Positions 24,801-35,610 of a stretch of 64,000 nucleotides of DNA are shown here, one piece after another; position 1 is the first letter of the stretch; every line of letters starts with the position of its first letter. The DNA is from Bilabrum cf. latius. Lineage: Eukaryota > Bigyra: Bicosoecida > Bigyra > Bicosoecida. Location of the stretch: assembly GCA_965178125.1 (NCBI GenBank), contig OZ237747.1, forward strand, positions 1,162,997 through 1,226,996, written 5' to 3'. A program made the position numbers and the translations under genes. The notes under the pieces are model-generated. The model was not told where the DNA came from. It made no database searches and saw nothing but the letters and a program-made list of their open reading frames with translations.

Positions 24801-27121
24801 GCCGACAGCAGCCGCTCCCCCAGCAGAGCCAGCCGCACCCCGTCCGCCAGCGCCGATGCCAGGTCGGTCGCCCCCCTGCACCGAGGCACCCCCCACGCCC
24901 GCAGCTCCACCTCCTCGTGCGACGCCAGCGCAGACACGCCCAGGCCTAGGACGTGCTTGACCGGGTCTGCCTCGCCGTGGAGCAGGGGCACCAGCAGCCT
25001 CCGAAGCAGCTCCCGCGTGCTGCGGACCTCCGAGCCAAGCCGGAACAGGCGGTGCGGGGCCAGTGGGGGGTGACCTCGGGGGCACAGCAGCGGCTCCCCG
25101 TTGAGTGGGCCCTGCCCCGTGAAGGCGGCGTCGAGGAATGCAACGAGGTGGAGCGTGCGACGGAGGGCGAGCCTTGACTGGTCCCGGGTGTGCGCGGCGG
25201 TCTGCGCGCCCGCTGGCGTCTCTTCGTGCCGCATGCGGGTCTGCTCGTCGAAGAGGATGTGCGTCTTCCACAGCCGGCGGAGCGTGCGCTCGCCGCCGTC
25301 CGCAGGGGGCACGTGCACGTACACTGGCCCTTGCCCCCTCCCGTCCGCAGCACCGGCTCCTCCCATGGCAACCGCCAGAGCGTCGGCACCGGCATCGCCC
25401 TCACCGAGCCCCTCCTCCGCCTCCTCCACGGGCCCGCCCTCCCTGATCTTGACTTTCTTGAGCACGTGCACCGAGGTGGCTGCCGCCGTCTCGAGACCCG
25501 CCCGCAGCCAAGCGGGGTGCACGCACCGCAGCGCCGCCCACAGTTCCTCCTGCAGTCCTAGGTCTGCGTGAGGGGCCCTGTCGTCGCGGACCGCCAGGGC
25601 ACCAGACTGCACCGCGGCGTCCACGCACTTGCGGACGTCTTCAGCGGCAGGGTCCCACCAGGCCCCCACCGCTGTGCTGCGCATGGCCGCCACTCGCCGC
25701 TGGAGGTCGAGCTGCCGACGGGCAGAGGCGGCCCGCTCGGCCTGCTGGGCGGCTCGCGCGGCGGGAGAGCTAGGTGCAGCAGCTTCGTCTGCCTCTCCAT
25801 CCTCGCGCGCTCCCAGCTCCCCCATTTGGTTCTCCTTCTCCTCCAGCTCTGCCTCCACCCGCGCGGCCTCCTGTTCGGCCACCTCGGCCTCCCCCTGCCA
25901 CAGCGCCGACTCAGCCGCCACCACCTCTGCCCTCCAGCGCACCTGACCCCCTCCCGCCGACCTGCCAGCCCCATGGTGCCTGTGCCTGTGCCTGGAGGAT
26001 GAGGCCCGCCTGGTCCTGGTCCTCGCTGCCATCGAGGAGGAGCGGGAGGAAGCGCCTGACCCTGAGCCGGTGCCGGAGGGGCCACTCGATCTTCCCCTGG
26101 CCCCCTTGGCCCCCTTGGTGGGGGCGGCGGGGGGGCGCTATTCCCCCCTTGCGATGCAGTGGTGCAGCCAGGCACCCAGCGCGCGGGACTGCTGGTCCAG
26201 TACCTGGGCGGTTGCAACCTCGGGGGCCACCTGGTGGGTGGATGCTGGCTTGACCGGCCCGCCCCGGCCCCTTGCAGTCCTGGGCCCCGCGCTCGCGGCC
26301 CGCTTGAGCTTGGCCGTCTTGGACCTGGCTGATGCGGCCGCCTGCCTTCGAGTTGGGGCGGCGCTGGTGGCCGCGAGCCCCGGTGCGGTGGGCCCCGCTG
26401 TCTGGGCCAGAAATCTAGTTTCTCTCGCCTTCTGGGCACGGGCATGCTGCTGCTGTTCCCTGCGCCGCCTCGCCGCTTCCTGCAGCGCCGCGGCCGCCTC
26501 TCCGCCCGCACGCTTCTCCTGCTTCTTCTTCTCGTGCTCTGCCATGCGGCGCAAGAAGGAGGCAGGGGGGCCGCCAGCAGCTCGCCCGCTTGCTTTCACT
26601 GGACTTGATGAGCCGTCTCGCGAGGATACAGCGGCTCGGTTGCTGTCCCGTGGCGCGAGTGCGCGTCGGCCCCCGCCGGCCTCTCGCCGATTCGGCGGGC
26701 ACTGGATCTGGCACCGGACCGCCATGGGACCCGCGCCCGTGCTGAACGTTAATGAACCAGCTGCTTTTTCACTTCGCGATGTACTCTAGAAAGCTTCGGA
26801 TGGTATGCTCCACTCCACATCGACTGATTGGCTTGCGCCTGCCGGCACGGCAGTGCCAGCTGCAGTAATGCTGCCCCAAGACACGCCGTTCGTATCCCTT
26901 ACCTTGCATGGTCTTTGAGCAATATTGACGGATTTTGTTGTGGGGTTTGAAAACGTAAGCCGGCCTTGCACGACCAAGCCTTGAGAGGCATCGCTCGGAA
27001 TTGCGACGCAACCAAAATCGAGCACTGGCTCTGAGCCGAATGCCCTAAGCTCCACATCTGCCTAGGGCAAAGATGCTGAAGCCACATAATGTATGCTGTT
27101 TGTTGCAGCCACGGCAGACAT
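21824..27121 (-). CDS. ASPM: ASPM/abnormal spindle homologue
   Basis: 1765 residues in one exon, ATG at 27121, TGA at 21824-21826. Five frame segments are joined by TAG at 26786, 26138, 24677 and 22847, plus one near 27066. Domains: ASH domain at about 25-120 (EPVLDFGCVAIP, LTFSNPTTKSVNIA, VPAGASQSVDVEW); Ala/Arg-rich linker; calponin-homology region at about 610-765 (LHLVAFLDAAFTG, TDLASALADGVRLALL, RFPAPTRTVRSRNVGAAL); IQ motifs (RVQAAWRRYARGEL near 1161, AIQSWWRM, ALQAQWRGAAMR); C-terminal armadillo-like repeats at about 1540-1715. This order is that of ASPM/Asp, which binds microtubule minus ends at spindle poles with calmodulin. It is shorter than vertebrate ASPM because it has few IQ repeats. 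A membrane coiled-coil gene diverges 230 bp upstream. Confidence 0.9.
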
Positions 27122-27351
27122 GACCGCAGAGGTTGACCTGCGCAGCCACACACTTGCCCAACGGCCGGAAAAGACTGGCGCCGCGCATCGTTCGATCGTG
27201 GTTCCGTAAGCCTCCCGCCAAATCCACCGGGGCACTTGCCACAATCTGCTCTAGACTCAGCAGACCCCAATCAAGAGATTTGCGGTTACTAGTTATACTT
27301 TACAGGAAAAGTAGACTGACCCTCGCAAGTAGGAACACAGAATCTGCTGTA

Positions 27352-28002
27352 ATGATGCAGAGGAGCACAACTAGCATGATGAGATCCCAAGCGTTCGCAA
27401 TCGTTGCAGCATTGGTCTTGGCTTCGTTCGCCGCTGCTGCTCAGATCAAGTCAACAAGCAACAGGTAGACAACGGCTGAAGTGCATGCGGATGGCAGTGC
27501 GACCGGTACTGGCGGAGCGGGACAAGCATCGGCAGGGAGGAGCATTTCGAACTCAGAGCTTTTGCAAAACGTTGCTAGTGAATTCGTCGATGATCTTGCG
27601 GATCAGCTGCAAGTTAGCAAGAGCGCGCTGCTCATTATCTTTGTGGGGATCTTCATCGCCCTCGCCTGGGTCCTTGTCCCGTGCCTGTGCCGATTCGCAA
27701 CCGGGACTGGAGTGATTGAGCAGAAGGTGCAGAAGGTCACACGGGAGATGCAGGTTGTGGAAACTCAGCTGGAGCGCATCGAAGATCGCCAGCAGAACTT
27801 TGAAGCCAGGGTGGACGAGCAGATGCACGCCCAGACTGCCCAGCTGCAGAACGTGCAGGAAGGCCTCGGCCAGGTCCTTTCCAAGATGTACGAGCAGTCC
27901 AACAAGCTGGACAAGATGACCCAGCCCAGACCCGCCCAGGCCCAGAGCCAGACGTAGACACAGCCTCGTCGCCCGGGCACTTCCTGGACTTTCTTGGGCT
28001 GA
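27352..28002 (+). CDS. Type I membrane coiled-coil protein
   Basis: 216 residues, TGA at 28000-28002, TAG codons at 27466 and 27955. A signal peptide (RSQAFAIVAALVLASFAAAAQ) is followed by a short Gly/Ser-rich lumenal part, a transmembrane segment at about 93-114 (ALLIIFVGIFIALAWVLV), a cytosolic coiled coil at about 122-195 (KVTREMQVVETQLERIEDRQ) and a Pro/Gln-rich tail. The ATG at 27352 is the first of several in frame; 27379 (MRSQAF) would give a tidier signal peptide. Only by reading the TAG at 27466 are the signal peptide and membrane segment joined. Family not recognised. Confidence 0.7.
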
Positions 28003-28295
28003 GCCAGCGATGTACACCGGGTGGTGAATCGTGGCTGGGCTGTAACGTGGCGGTCCCTCAGGCTGTGGGGGAACGGGCCTGTCCTCCCCCCCCCGTCCGA
28101 GCGATGTTGCAGCGCGACTGGGTCTCGTTGATTGATTGGTTGATTTGTTGGGTGCCTCACACATCATTCCCCGGTGAACTCATGGTCTTGATTCGAGGCC
28201 TCTGCAAAGCACCCTGTCGGAGCAAGTCTGGCCTGGTCTACAGCCCACGCAACATCCAGAGAATTCAAATTGCCCGTGAATCATCAACTGCAGCC

Positions 28296-29941
28296 TCACC
28301 GCAGCGCACCCTTCCCGGCGTCCCGACCCCCTGGGCCCGCCCCACCCGATGCCGCGCCTCGACTCCGACTGCCCTCCCTCTCCCTCCTGCTCCGGCTCCT
28401 GCTCCTGCTGCTGTCCCTAGCCCCATCCCCGCCTTCACCGCGCCCCCTCCCCCTTTCCCTCTCCCCCCTGCTCCTGCCCCTGCTCCTAGATCGCGCCGGA
28501 GAACCCCTCCTCCTCTTCTCTTTCTTGTCCGCAAGCGCCACCTCGGCCGCATGCCCCGCCCGCTGCGTCGCCTCCAGCGAATTGGCCGCGAGCACAGACC
28601 GCTCTCGCCCAGATGCTGGCTCAAACCGAGCACCCGTAGACTCCCAGCCCCTCCGTGAGACAGCCACAGTCGCAACTAGCAGTCCGCCCCCAGATGCGCG
28701 CAAGCCCGCACGATCCGGTGCAAGCTCGTGCGCCAGACCCAGCGAGCTGTCCGTCAGCTCGGGCCTGGCGCCAAGGAAGTACTCTGCGAAGGGGTGGCGA
28801 AGTTGGCTGGTGGTGGTGCATGGATTGCGTGCGATACTCATTGGGGAGAGAGGCAGCTCAGTGGCCTGCATAACAAGCACACGAGTGCATGCCATCAAGC
28901 TGCGGGTAGCGCAAGCTAGGCACGTGCCTCACCCTTCCAGTCCTCGAGGGCGGTCCCTCGTGGCCTCCAGAGGGACACGCACCGCCTGCTGCTGCCCGAC
29001 CGCATGGGCAGTCGAAGTAGGCCGTAGCCGCCTGCGGGTGGGCAATGACAAGGATGCAAGGGAGAGGCCATGCATGCAGTCGCGCGCAGGTGGCGGTGGC
29101 GATGTCACGAGCAATACCATTGCATAGTCGCCGCCCGGTTGGGACTAATTGATGTGCACGCTGGCGCGATGCCGTCACAGGGCATGGGCATGCACCGGGC
29201 AGAACCCAAGCAAAAACGTCATTTCCGATGACTCACAAATCGTGTTCCTCCCCGCGATGTCCCTGGTCCAGGCGGAGACCGCGAGCATGGGCCACCCGTC
29301 CAGTGCAGAGGTGGCCAGGTGCACGTCAATGGGGTGAGAGAGGGGGGCACTGCCAGCGCCCTGGGACCAGGACAGCTCCCGCTGGCGAGTGGACACACTG
29401 ATTGGATCCGTGGCACGGCTCCCGCGGTGCACCGGAGCGGATGAGTCCCCGGCGATTCGGCCCGAGCTTAGCGGGCCCTCCCCAGATGCATCTGAACCCC
29501 CCAGCCCGTCGCTCCCTGGCGGCACCGGGATAGGCGCAACGACTGCGGGGCCTCCCCAGGCCGTGCTCGTTCGACTTCCATCAATTTCATGGACAGAGGC
29601 TGTCCCAGTTGAATCAGAGGCCTCGAAGCCCGACTGTGACCAAGTCCCCTCGCCGTCTGCCGCCTTGCTGGCGCGGGCAGCAGACTCTGTCGGGTGCGGA
29701 ATCCGAATAGCGTGAGTCTATCCGTCTGTCTGTCCCTCAATTACACTCCATGACGCAGATGGCAGCACCAGGTGCCATCGCACGTATGCCTCGTGGCCAG
29801 AGACGCCTTCCAATGTCTCCAACTGTCCAGAAAAATGAACTGCGAGACAGGAGCGGGTATGCAGCGCAGCTGACGAAGGTTGTATGTAATTTGAACACAA
29901 AACGTATCCACACAACCGCGTGTAGTCTCACCTTCAGGCAT
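28296..29941 (-). CDS. B9D1: B9-domain protein, B9D1-like
   Basis: Four exons: 29932-29941, 29237-29839, 28983-29031, 28296-28899; the phases close to 421 codons. The first exon has 10 coding bases. B9 features: VHFSGQLETLE, YVRWHLVLPSASWSVIEGQ, SHPIDVHLATSALDGWPML, VSAWTRDIAGRNTICGYG, and FAEYFLGARPELTD, which matches the GRRPEYTDPK segment of B9D1 rather than B9D2. TAG at 29718 encodes Gln. B9D1 belongs to the B9-tectonic complex of the ciliary transition zone. Oddities: a ~100-residue Ser/Gly-rich insertion before the B9 core, and an Arg-Ser-rich C-terminal extension (KKEKRRRGSPARSRSRGR). The exon 3 donor is the least certain junction. Confidence 0.75.
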
Positions 29942-30106
29942 GGTAGGGCCAGATATGCACAGTTGCCGTTCGAATGCTGGTTGAGTGCACTTACACAGGG
30001 CGAAACCGCTTTTCTTGGATAGCCACTGCATCCAACTGTTCACGTCATTCCACCAAGGATATTAGTGCCGCAGCCTGTACATTGTGCTCAGAAAGACTGT
30101 GCAACA

Positions 30107-31656
30107 ATGTCGGTCGCCGCTTTCTTTGGGTTTCGGGGTCCTGATTACTACACCAGGAAGCTTCTGTAGCGCGTGAAGGAATCAATCACGGCGGAAGAGG
30201 ATGAAGCGATGGCAAAGGCCCAAGAGAGTGTGAAGTCGTCCATGACGAAGCTCCGCAATTGGGTGTACGGCGAGGTGAGTCTTTGAGTCGCTTCCACTGG
30301 GATGCTTGAGCCGAATCGAAACGAGACGCATGCTCGGCTGACCAGCACGTCATCGAGAAAGCACCATGCCGCCTAAATGCAGTCGTAACGTGTAAATTTG
30401 TATCACAGGATGGGTCCACGCCTTCAGCTGCTGACCTGAACAAGCTTGCAGTCGCCTGGCAGGAGGAAGGTGCCGTAGCTCAGCTGCTGCACCACGCCAA
30501 AGTGTTGGATTTCGAGGTTCGCAAGCAGTTCTCGGAAATCACCTGCGCTTTGGCGAGAGACGACGTGAATGGATTCCTTACCACTCACCTCAGGAACCAG
30601 CCGGAGCTCTTGGAGGACCTGGTGGGCGGCTATGGCGACCACGAGGTGGCGCTGGCGGTGGGCCCCGTCCTGCGGGAGTGCCTGCGGGACCCCATCCTGC
30701 ACCGCGCGTTCTGCCTCGGTGCCGGGGCCGTGTCGGGGGCTGTAGGTGCGGGGAGTGCCGCGGCGGGCGGCGCGGGCTCCGGCGGACCGGATGCAGGGGC
30801 CGACAAGGACAAGAAGAGCCCACTTGGCCCTGGGTTGTGCTCGCTGATGCGGACCCACGTGCACACGCCTCGGTTCGAAGTCGCGTCCGACGCCTTGTCG
30901 ACCCTGCGGGAGGGACTGACGTGCCAGATGGCCGCCGACGACGCGGAGACCTCGAGGAACAAGGTGCTCAGGGACCGCGTGCAGCTGTGCAAGCAGACGG
31001 TGGCAGAGATGCTGACTGCGCACTACGACTCCTTCTTCCCCCTCTTCTGCTCCCTGCTGGACAGCGAGTCGTACTTCACCCGCCTCATGGCTATCAAGCT
31101 GCTGGGCGACTTGCTCCTGGACCGGCCGCACAAGGAGATCATGCTCAAGTTCATCGCGGACCGCAAGAACCTAAGGAAGGTCATGTCCCTCATGCGGAGC
31201 AGGCAGGCGGCCATGCAGTTCGAGGCCTTTCACGTGTTCAAGGTCTTCGTCATGAATCCGGCCAAGCCCCCGCAGATCACGGAGATCCTCATGGCCAACT
31301 CGGACAAGCTCGTGCAGTACCTGCGGGGGCTGCAGAACGACAAGGACGACCCTCAGTTCGCCGAGGAGAAGGCGCTCCTCATTGAGACCATTACCACCAA
31401 GCTCAAGCTCCCAGAGGGGTACAAGTCGGCCGCCATGGCCGCCATGGAGAAGAAGAGAAAAGCGGGGGCTGACGCAGCGGCAGCGGCAGCGGCAGGCTCC
31501 AAGCCCGAGGCGGGCGGCAAGGCACCGGCGGGCTCGTGCTCCCCTGCGACGGGTGCCGCCCCGGGAGCTGTGGCGGGGGGAATCGGGGGCGAGGGCGGGG
31601 GAAGGGGGGAGGGTGCTGCTGGCACATCGGCTGCCGCTGCCGTCCCGCCCTCCTGA
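30107..31656 (+). CDS. MO25: MO25/CAB39 scaffold protein
   Basis: Two exons, 30107-30274 and 30409-31656, with GTGAGT and CACAG borders; 471 residues, TGA stop, one TAG (30167, RKLLQRVKES). MO25 signatures include LHHAKVLDFEVRKQ, CLRDPILHRAF, FEVASDALSTLREGL, AHYDSFFPLFCSLLDSESY, KLLGDLLLDRPHKEIM and MQFEAFHVFKVFVMNP. MO25 is a helical-repeat scaffold that activates STE20-family kinases (with STRAD/LKB1 in animals). Oddities: a Gly/Ala-rich insertion of about 45 residues after HRAFC, and a ~85-residue Ala/Gly-rich C-terminal tail absent from animal MO25. Confidence 0.93.
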
Positions 31657-32558
31657 GTGGTTGCCGTGCCGTGTGGTTGTCGACTCGAGCAGGTGGTTGA
31701 ACCGCGGCATTGGTCTGCTCATGGGGAGCACTCCGCGAAACAGGCCGCGCGAACCTACCCACCGATGATATCACGAAGCGTGAGCGGGCTGCTGTTCCTC
31801 TCCCTCCGCCCTGACCAGACCTCTTGCAGCGAAAGGCTCGCCATGCTGGTAGTGGGACAAGGTAGGGGCACAGGCAGGCCAGGAGGGAAGGATGCATTGC
31901 ATTGCATGCCATGGCCGGGCCAGGCCGACCATTCCAAGGCCCGCATGTAGGACACGAAGACCCGCCATGCCATGCCAAAGCCTGTGCAGCTGGGCCAGGC
32001 CCCAGGCAGCGATACCGGGGTGCCGCTGCGTAGATTGGATAGAAAGACACTATGATGCCTGCACGGTTGGGCAGTGCAGCGGCAAGTCATCTATGGCGAG
32101 CACGAGCACGACGAATGCAGGGGAGTCTATTGCTGCTAGTCGCGCAAGAAGTCCAAGAGCTGCCCGCTGAAAGGGATGGAGGCCGGCTGGGGGGGGGGGG
32201 CCTGAGCAATGAGAAGGGAGAGAGGGATGGAGGCCGGCTGGGGGGGACCTGAGCAATGAGAAGGGAGGGGCCCCGTCGGGCATCGAGCAGAGACCAGCGC
32301 TGATCTAGATGCGGGCATGTGCGTATACTTGTGCGTGATTGAGCACGAAGGGGAAGGGGGGAAACAAACGCAGACGTGCCCGTCGTTGGAAGACGGCCTC
32401 TGGCGCTGACATGGTGCTGCCAAGCACCAGCGATGTCTTGCTGTAAGGGGCCAGATACTGACGCAGTTCGGTCATATCGAAAGTAGAGATCAAGAATTAT
32501 TGCAAAAGAGAGTGCATTTCAACGTGGTGGGGCCTAGCCCACTCATGGCAACGGCTCG
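31657..32558. other. Intergenic region with local duplication
   Basis: About 900 bp between the converging MO25 gene and the next minus-strand gene. No open frame here looks coding. The only structure seen is the tandem duplication at 32172-32267 with its G-run. Confidence 0.6.
32172..32267. repeat. Tandem duplication of a ~48-bp unit with G-run
   Basis: Two copies of a unit that starts GGGATGGAGGCCGGCTGG, has a run of G (12 in the first copy, 7 in the second) and ends CTGAGCAATGAGAAGGGAG. The G-run length difference suggests slippage; a G-quadruplex is possible. Confidence 0.85.
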
Positions 32559-33318
32559 TCATCGTACCCTCCTTCTCTTTGCCGCCGCCGGAGTCATCGC
32601 TGAGGGACCCCGCTTGCCTGCCAGCGCCTTCTCTGCTTCCGTGGCGGGCATGCCCGCCGCTCGATCCAGAGCGGTAGACGCTTCCTGCGCACCTTGCTGG
32701 CTCGCTGCGACGATCTTGCCGGCGTCGTGCAGGCGGGCCTTGGCGCCTGCCGTAGCCTGGGAGGCCCTGGCTACCGCAGCTGTTGCCCTGCCTAGGCCCG
32801 CAATCTCACTGGAAGACGAAGAAGAGCTAGGTTCTCCATCGTCTTGGACTATTCTCTGCAGACTTTGCTTAGCAGCAGATGACAGAGCTGCCTGCAGAGC
32901 AGCTGGAACTGACTGGCGCTTCTCCTTCAGAACTCTTGCCAGTCCGTCTGACTTTTGCTCCAACTATCTGACCTCCTCCTCTAATTGTTTGTCAAGTGGC
33001 TCTGGTGCGCAATCTGCGGCAAAAAGTCGGAGCAATCATCAGAATACATTCGAAACTCCGCATCGTGAAGCGAGAGCCAAACTGCTCGTTGTTGGTAGCC
33101 TCACCCAACGTGGGATCGCTAGTTCTCTTAATTCCCTCTCTGATCCCGCGGGATGCGTGAGACACTATCAACCTGGCTCGTACTCTGGCCCTGTCTGCGC
33201 GCGATCCAGACAATCTTGAACCCAAACTCGTTGCAGCCGCAGCACCTGCGGATTCCACGCGAGCACAGTCTGCTAATGACCAAGGAACCAACTCTTTGGT
33301 CCTGGAACCGCCACTCAT
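32559..33318 (-). CDS. Small nuclear coiled-coil protein
   Basis: Two exons, 33105-33318 and 32559-33013, with a 91-nt GTGAGG...CCGCAG intron; 222 residues, TGA stop. One TAG encodes Gln within a clear coiled coil (LDKQLEEEVRQLEQKSDG). A Ser run (DDGEPSSSSSSSE) and an Ala-rich helix follow, ending in a basic KRRRVR that looks like a nuclear localisation signal. Without the TAG reading the coiled coil is cut in two. Family not recognised. Confidence 0.65.
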
Positions 33319-33761
33319 GCTGCGGAGTTGCCTTTCTACTGTGAAGTGACCAAACGGCTACGCTCAGCCTGAGGTGTGACGAGTACTACACCCGCAGATC
33401 AAGCGTGAGCTCGTGAATTCATGCCACATTCTGGCGATCCAATTCCTTGATTGTGTTGGTTGAGAGTGATAGTATCCGCACCTCTCGGTCCTTTTATAGA
33501 TCTCTGTAAGGCAATCATTCGTTCGGATAATCATGAAATAAAAAAAAAACCTAATGAACAAACTGCAACTGTATAAAGCTGGCCATTGCAGCCTTGAGTA
33601 TTCACTCTGGCGATACGTAGAAGTGCACCATCTAGGCCTCGCAGTACGCTGCTTTGCTTGCAGTTGGTGCCGTGTCGGTGTCAAGTTATTCCGACGACGA
33701 CTAGCACCTCGCCCTGGTGGCGGCAGTCGACCGCAGCAGTGGACAGGTTGCAGCAATCGAC
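33319..33761. other. Intergenic region, AT-richer
   Basis: Gap between two divergent gene starts, where base composition shifts from GC-rich to clearly AT-richer DNA. It contains an A-run at about 33540-33550. No gene or repeat recognised. Confidence 0.5.
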
Positions 33762-34757
33762 ATGCGAGACAGAAGCACTGGCTCCTTTGGTGCAGATGAG
33801 TCGATGTGGTCAGCTTGCTGCAGGATGACCGGGAATGTGTGCACGCCATGCGGGGCAAAGCGGATGGATGCCACCTGGTGCGAAAGGGCGTGGCCAGCAA
33901 ACATAGCGATTGGCCCAGACTGGGGCTGCATGATTTGCACCCATGCTATTGTTGTCGTCCCGGCGACACTTTTTTTCGCATTTGTGTAAGATACACCCCA
34001 TGCGCTGTCTGCTGTGCGATCTTATGGGACCGTTCCTGCATGGCTTGCATATGCTTGGTATCGCAGCGCACCTGACGTGCACCTATGGGTGACTGTTGTT
34101 GGTGCCATAATTTTTGTAGCAACTTGGCTCATGCTTGCGATGACCTCATGCGGCGACCCGGGGTACCTGCCGAAACAATCCAGAGAGGAGCTCTCTGCTC
34201 AGAAAGCAAAGCTACAGGAGGATGGAACCATTCAAAATTACACTCTTTGCCAAGCATGTCAAGTGTACAGACCACAAAAAGCTCGGCACTGCCAGGCTTG
34301 CAATGCGTGCGTTCTTGGCCTGGGTAAGAGACGCCAAATTCGATCTGCCATTCAGTTTCTTAGTATGACACAACCCGTTTTGAATTGTTATGCTATAAGT
34401 GTCGCGCAGATCATCACTGCCCATGGCATGGAAAATGTATTGGGTAGTACAACATGTTTACATTTAACATGTTCCTGTGGATGATCATGGTTTTTTTGGT
34501 ATACATGGCGGTCAGTGCTTTTATTTTTATGACAAGAGACAGTTAATGTTTTGGAATTAGCTGTTGGCCGTACGAAAGTAACCTATTCAATCAGATCGCA
34601 TGGCAAAGATTGCCATGTCTCATATGATACTCGAAGCTCAATACATACCATAAGCCCTACTTTTTTCAATGAATGTTTACTGTTCTCAATAGGGGTCGCT
34701 CTCCTTGGCACATACACTGCAAGAAACCAGCAAAACAAGGTCTACCATCCTTAGTGA
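33762..34757 (+). CDS. DHHC palmitoyltransferase
   Basis: Proposed exons 33762-33985, 34067-34323, 34410-34541, 34609-34757; phases close to 254 codons. Splicing brings together CVLGL and DHHCPW, so the catalytic DHHC (residues 161-164) spans intron 2. Upstream are two membrane segments (HAIVVVPATLFFAFV; VTVVGAIIFVATWLML), the DPG motif (SCGDPGYLP) and the zinc-binding CQACQVYRPQKARHCQACNAC. TAG at 34445 gives CIGQYN. A third membrane segment (MFLWMIMVFLVYMAVSAFIF) is clear; the fourth (FFNECLLFSIGVALLGTY) depends on the less certain last intron (GTTAAT donor). The protein is short for the family. The 3' end overlaps the reading frame of the EF-hand gene on the other strand. Confidence 0.7.
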
Positions 34758-35264
34758 CATCGCCAGACCGAAGAATCGCATCTGAGTAGTCTGGGTCCCC
34801 GCATTAACGATGGCGTCCAAGTCAAATTTTGATATGTAGCTACCCTTATCGATATCAAGGGTCTCAAAAACGGAAATCAACTTTGGAGCATCAAGGTTAA
34901 GCTACCTCGGAATAAGAAATGCTTGCAATTTCGATGCAGAAATGGATCCATCTCGGTTGATGTCGCATGCCTATGCAAGTCTGGTCACAAGCCGCCCGCC
35001 CCGCGGCGGGCCAGGCAGTGAGTGGGGCTACTACAAGAAGGTCGTCGGCTTTCACCGCCTCAGCCAGATCGAGCCAATTGTCGTAAAATAAGAAGTTCTC
35101 GTGCCACTACTGGCAGGCCCTTCGCAGACTACTTTTTCAAATTTGCAATGATAAATTTTATTTGTCCGAGTCTACAAAGGCTCCATTTCATCAGGATGAC
35201 TGTTGATGCCGTGTGGCAATTGAATACTTACATTCAAATCAATAGTCAACTTTTGCAGCATCAT
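34686..35264 (-). CDS. EF-hand protein, exon structure unresolved
   Basis: Two adjacent EF-hand loops are readable at about 34810-34960: DINRDGSISASKL and DIDKGSYISKFDL, joined by an in-frame TAG (IPRQLNLDAPKL). Upstream coding-like sequence (WHENFLFYDNWLDLAEA) connects in phase if an 85-nt intron (GTGAAA...GCATAG) is removed. A first exon may start at 35264 (MMLQKLTIDLN followed by GTAAGT), but its junction phase is not settled. The frame runs to TGA at 34686, overlapping the last exon of the converging DHHC gene by about 70 bp, so the true 3' end may be earlier. Likely a calcium-binding protein; it could also be a decaying copy. Confidence 0.45.
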
Positions 35265-35610
35265 GACTTAAACTAAACTATTTAAGCATATTCTGAAATT
35301 ATGTTACGCGCATTGCAAAGTCTCAGCTTCACTAGATAGAGAGTACAACGTAGGTTCCCGAGGTCTATACTCATAAGTGATGTGACCGAGACTCAATCAT
35401 GGGTACCAATCGTCATTGCAGCACATGGGTCATTGTTCCGGTCGTTATAAGTCGGATACCAATGCATGGCTTGTAACTTCTGATATTATCATCAGAAGCA
35501 AAGCCAAAACTGTTCCTAGCCTGCATGACCAGCATCGTGCTTATAAGATACAACATTTCTCTACAGAAGAGCAGATGATTTAGCAAACAATCAACAAGAA
35601 TACATGGCAA
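35265..35610. other. Intergenic region, AT-richer
   Basis: About 345 bp between the EF-hand gene and the TAA of the RIO1 gene. No coding frame, RNA gene or repeat recognised. Confidence 0.5.
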
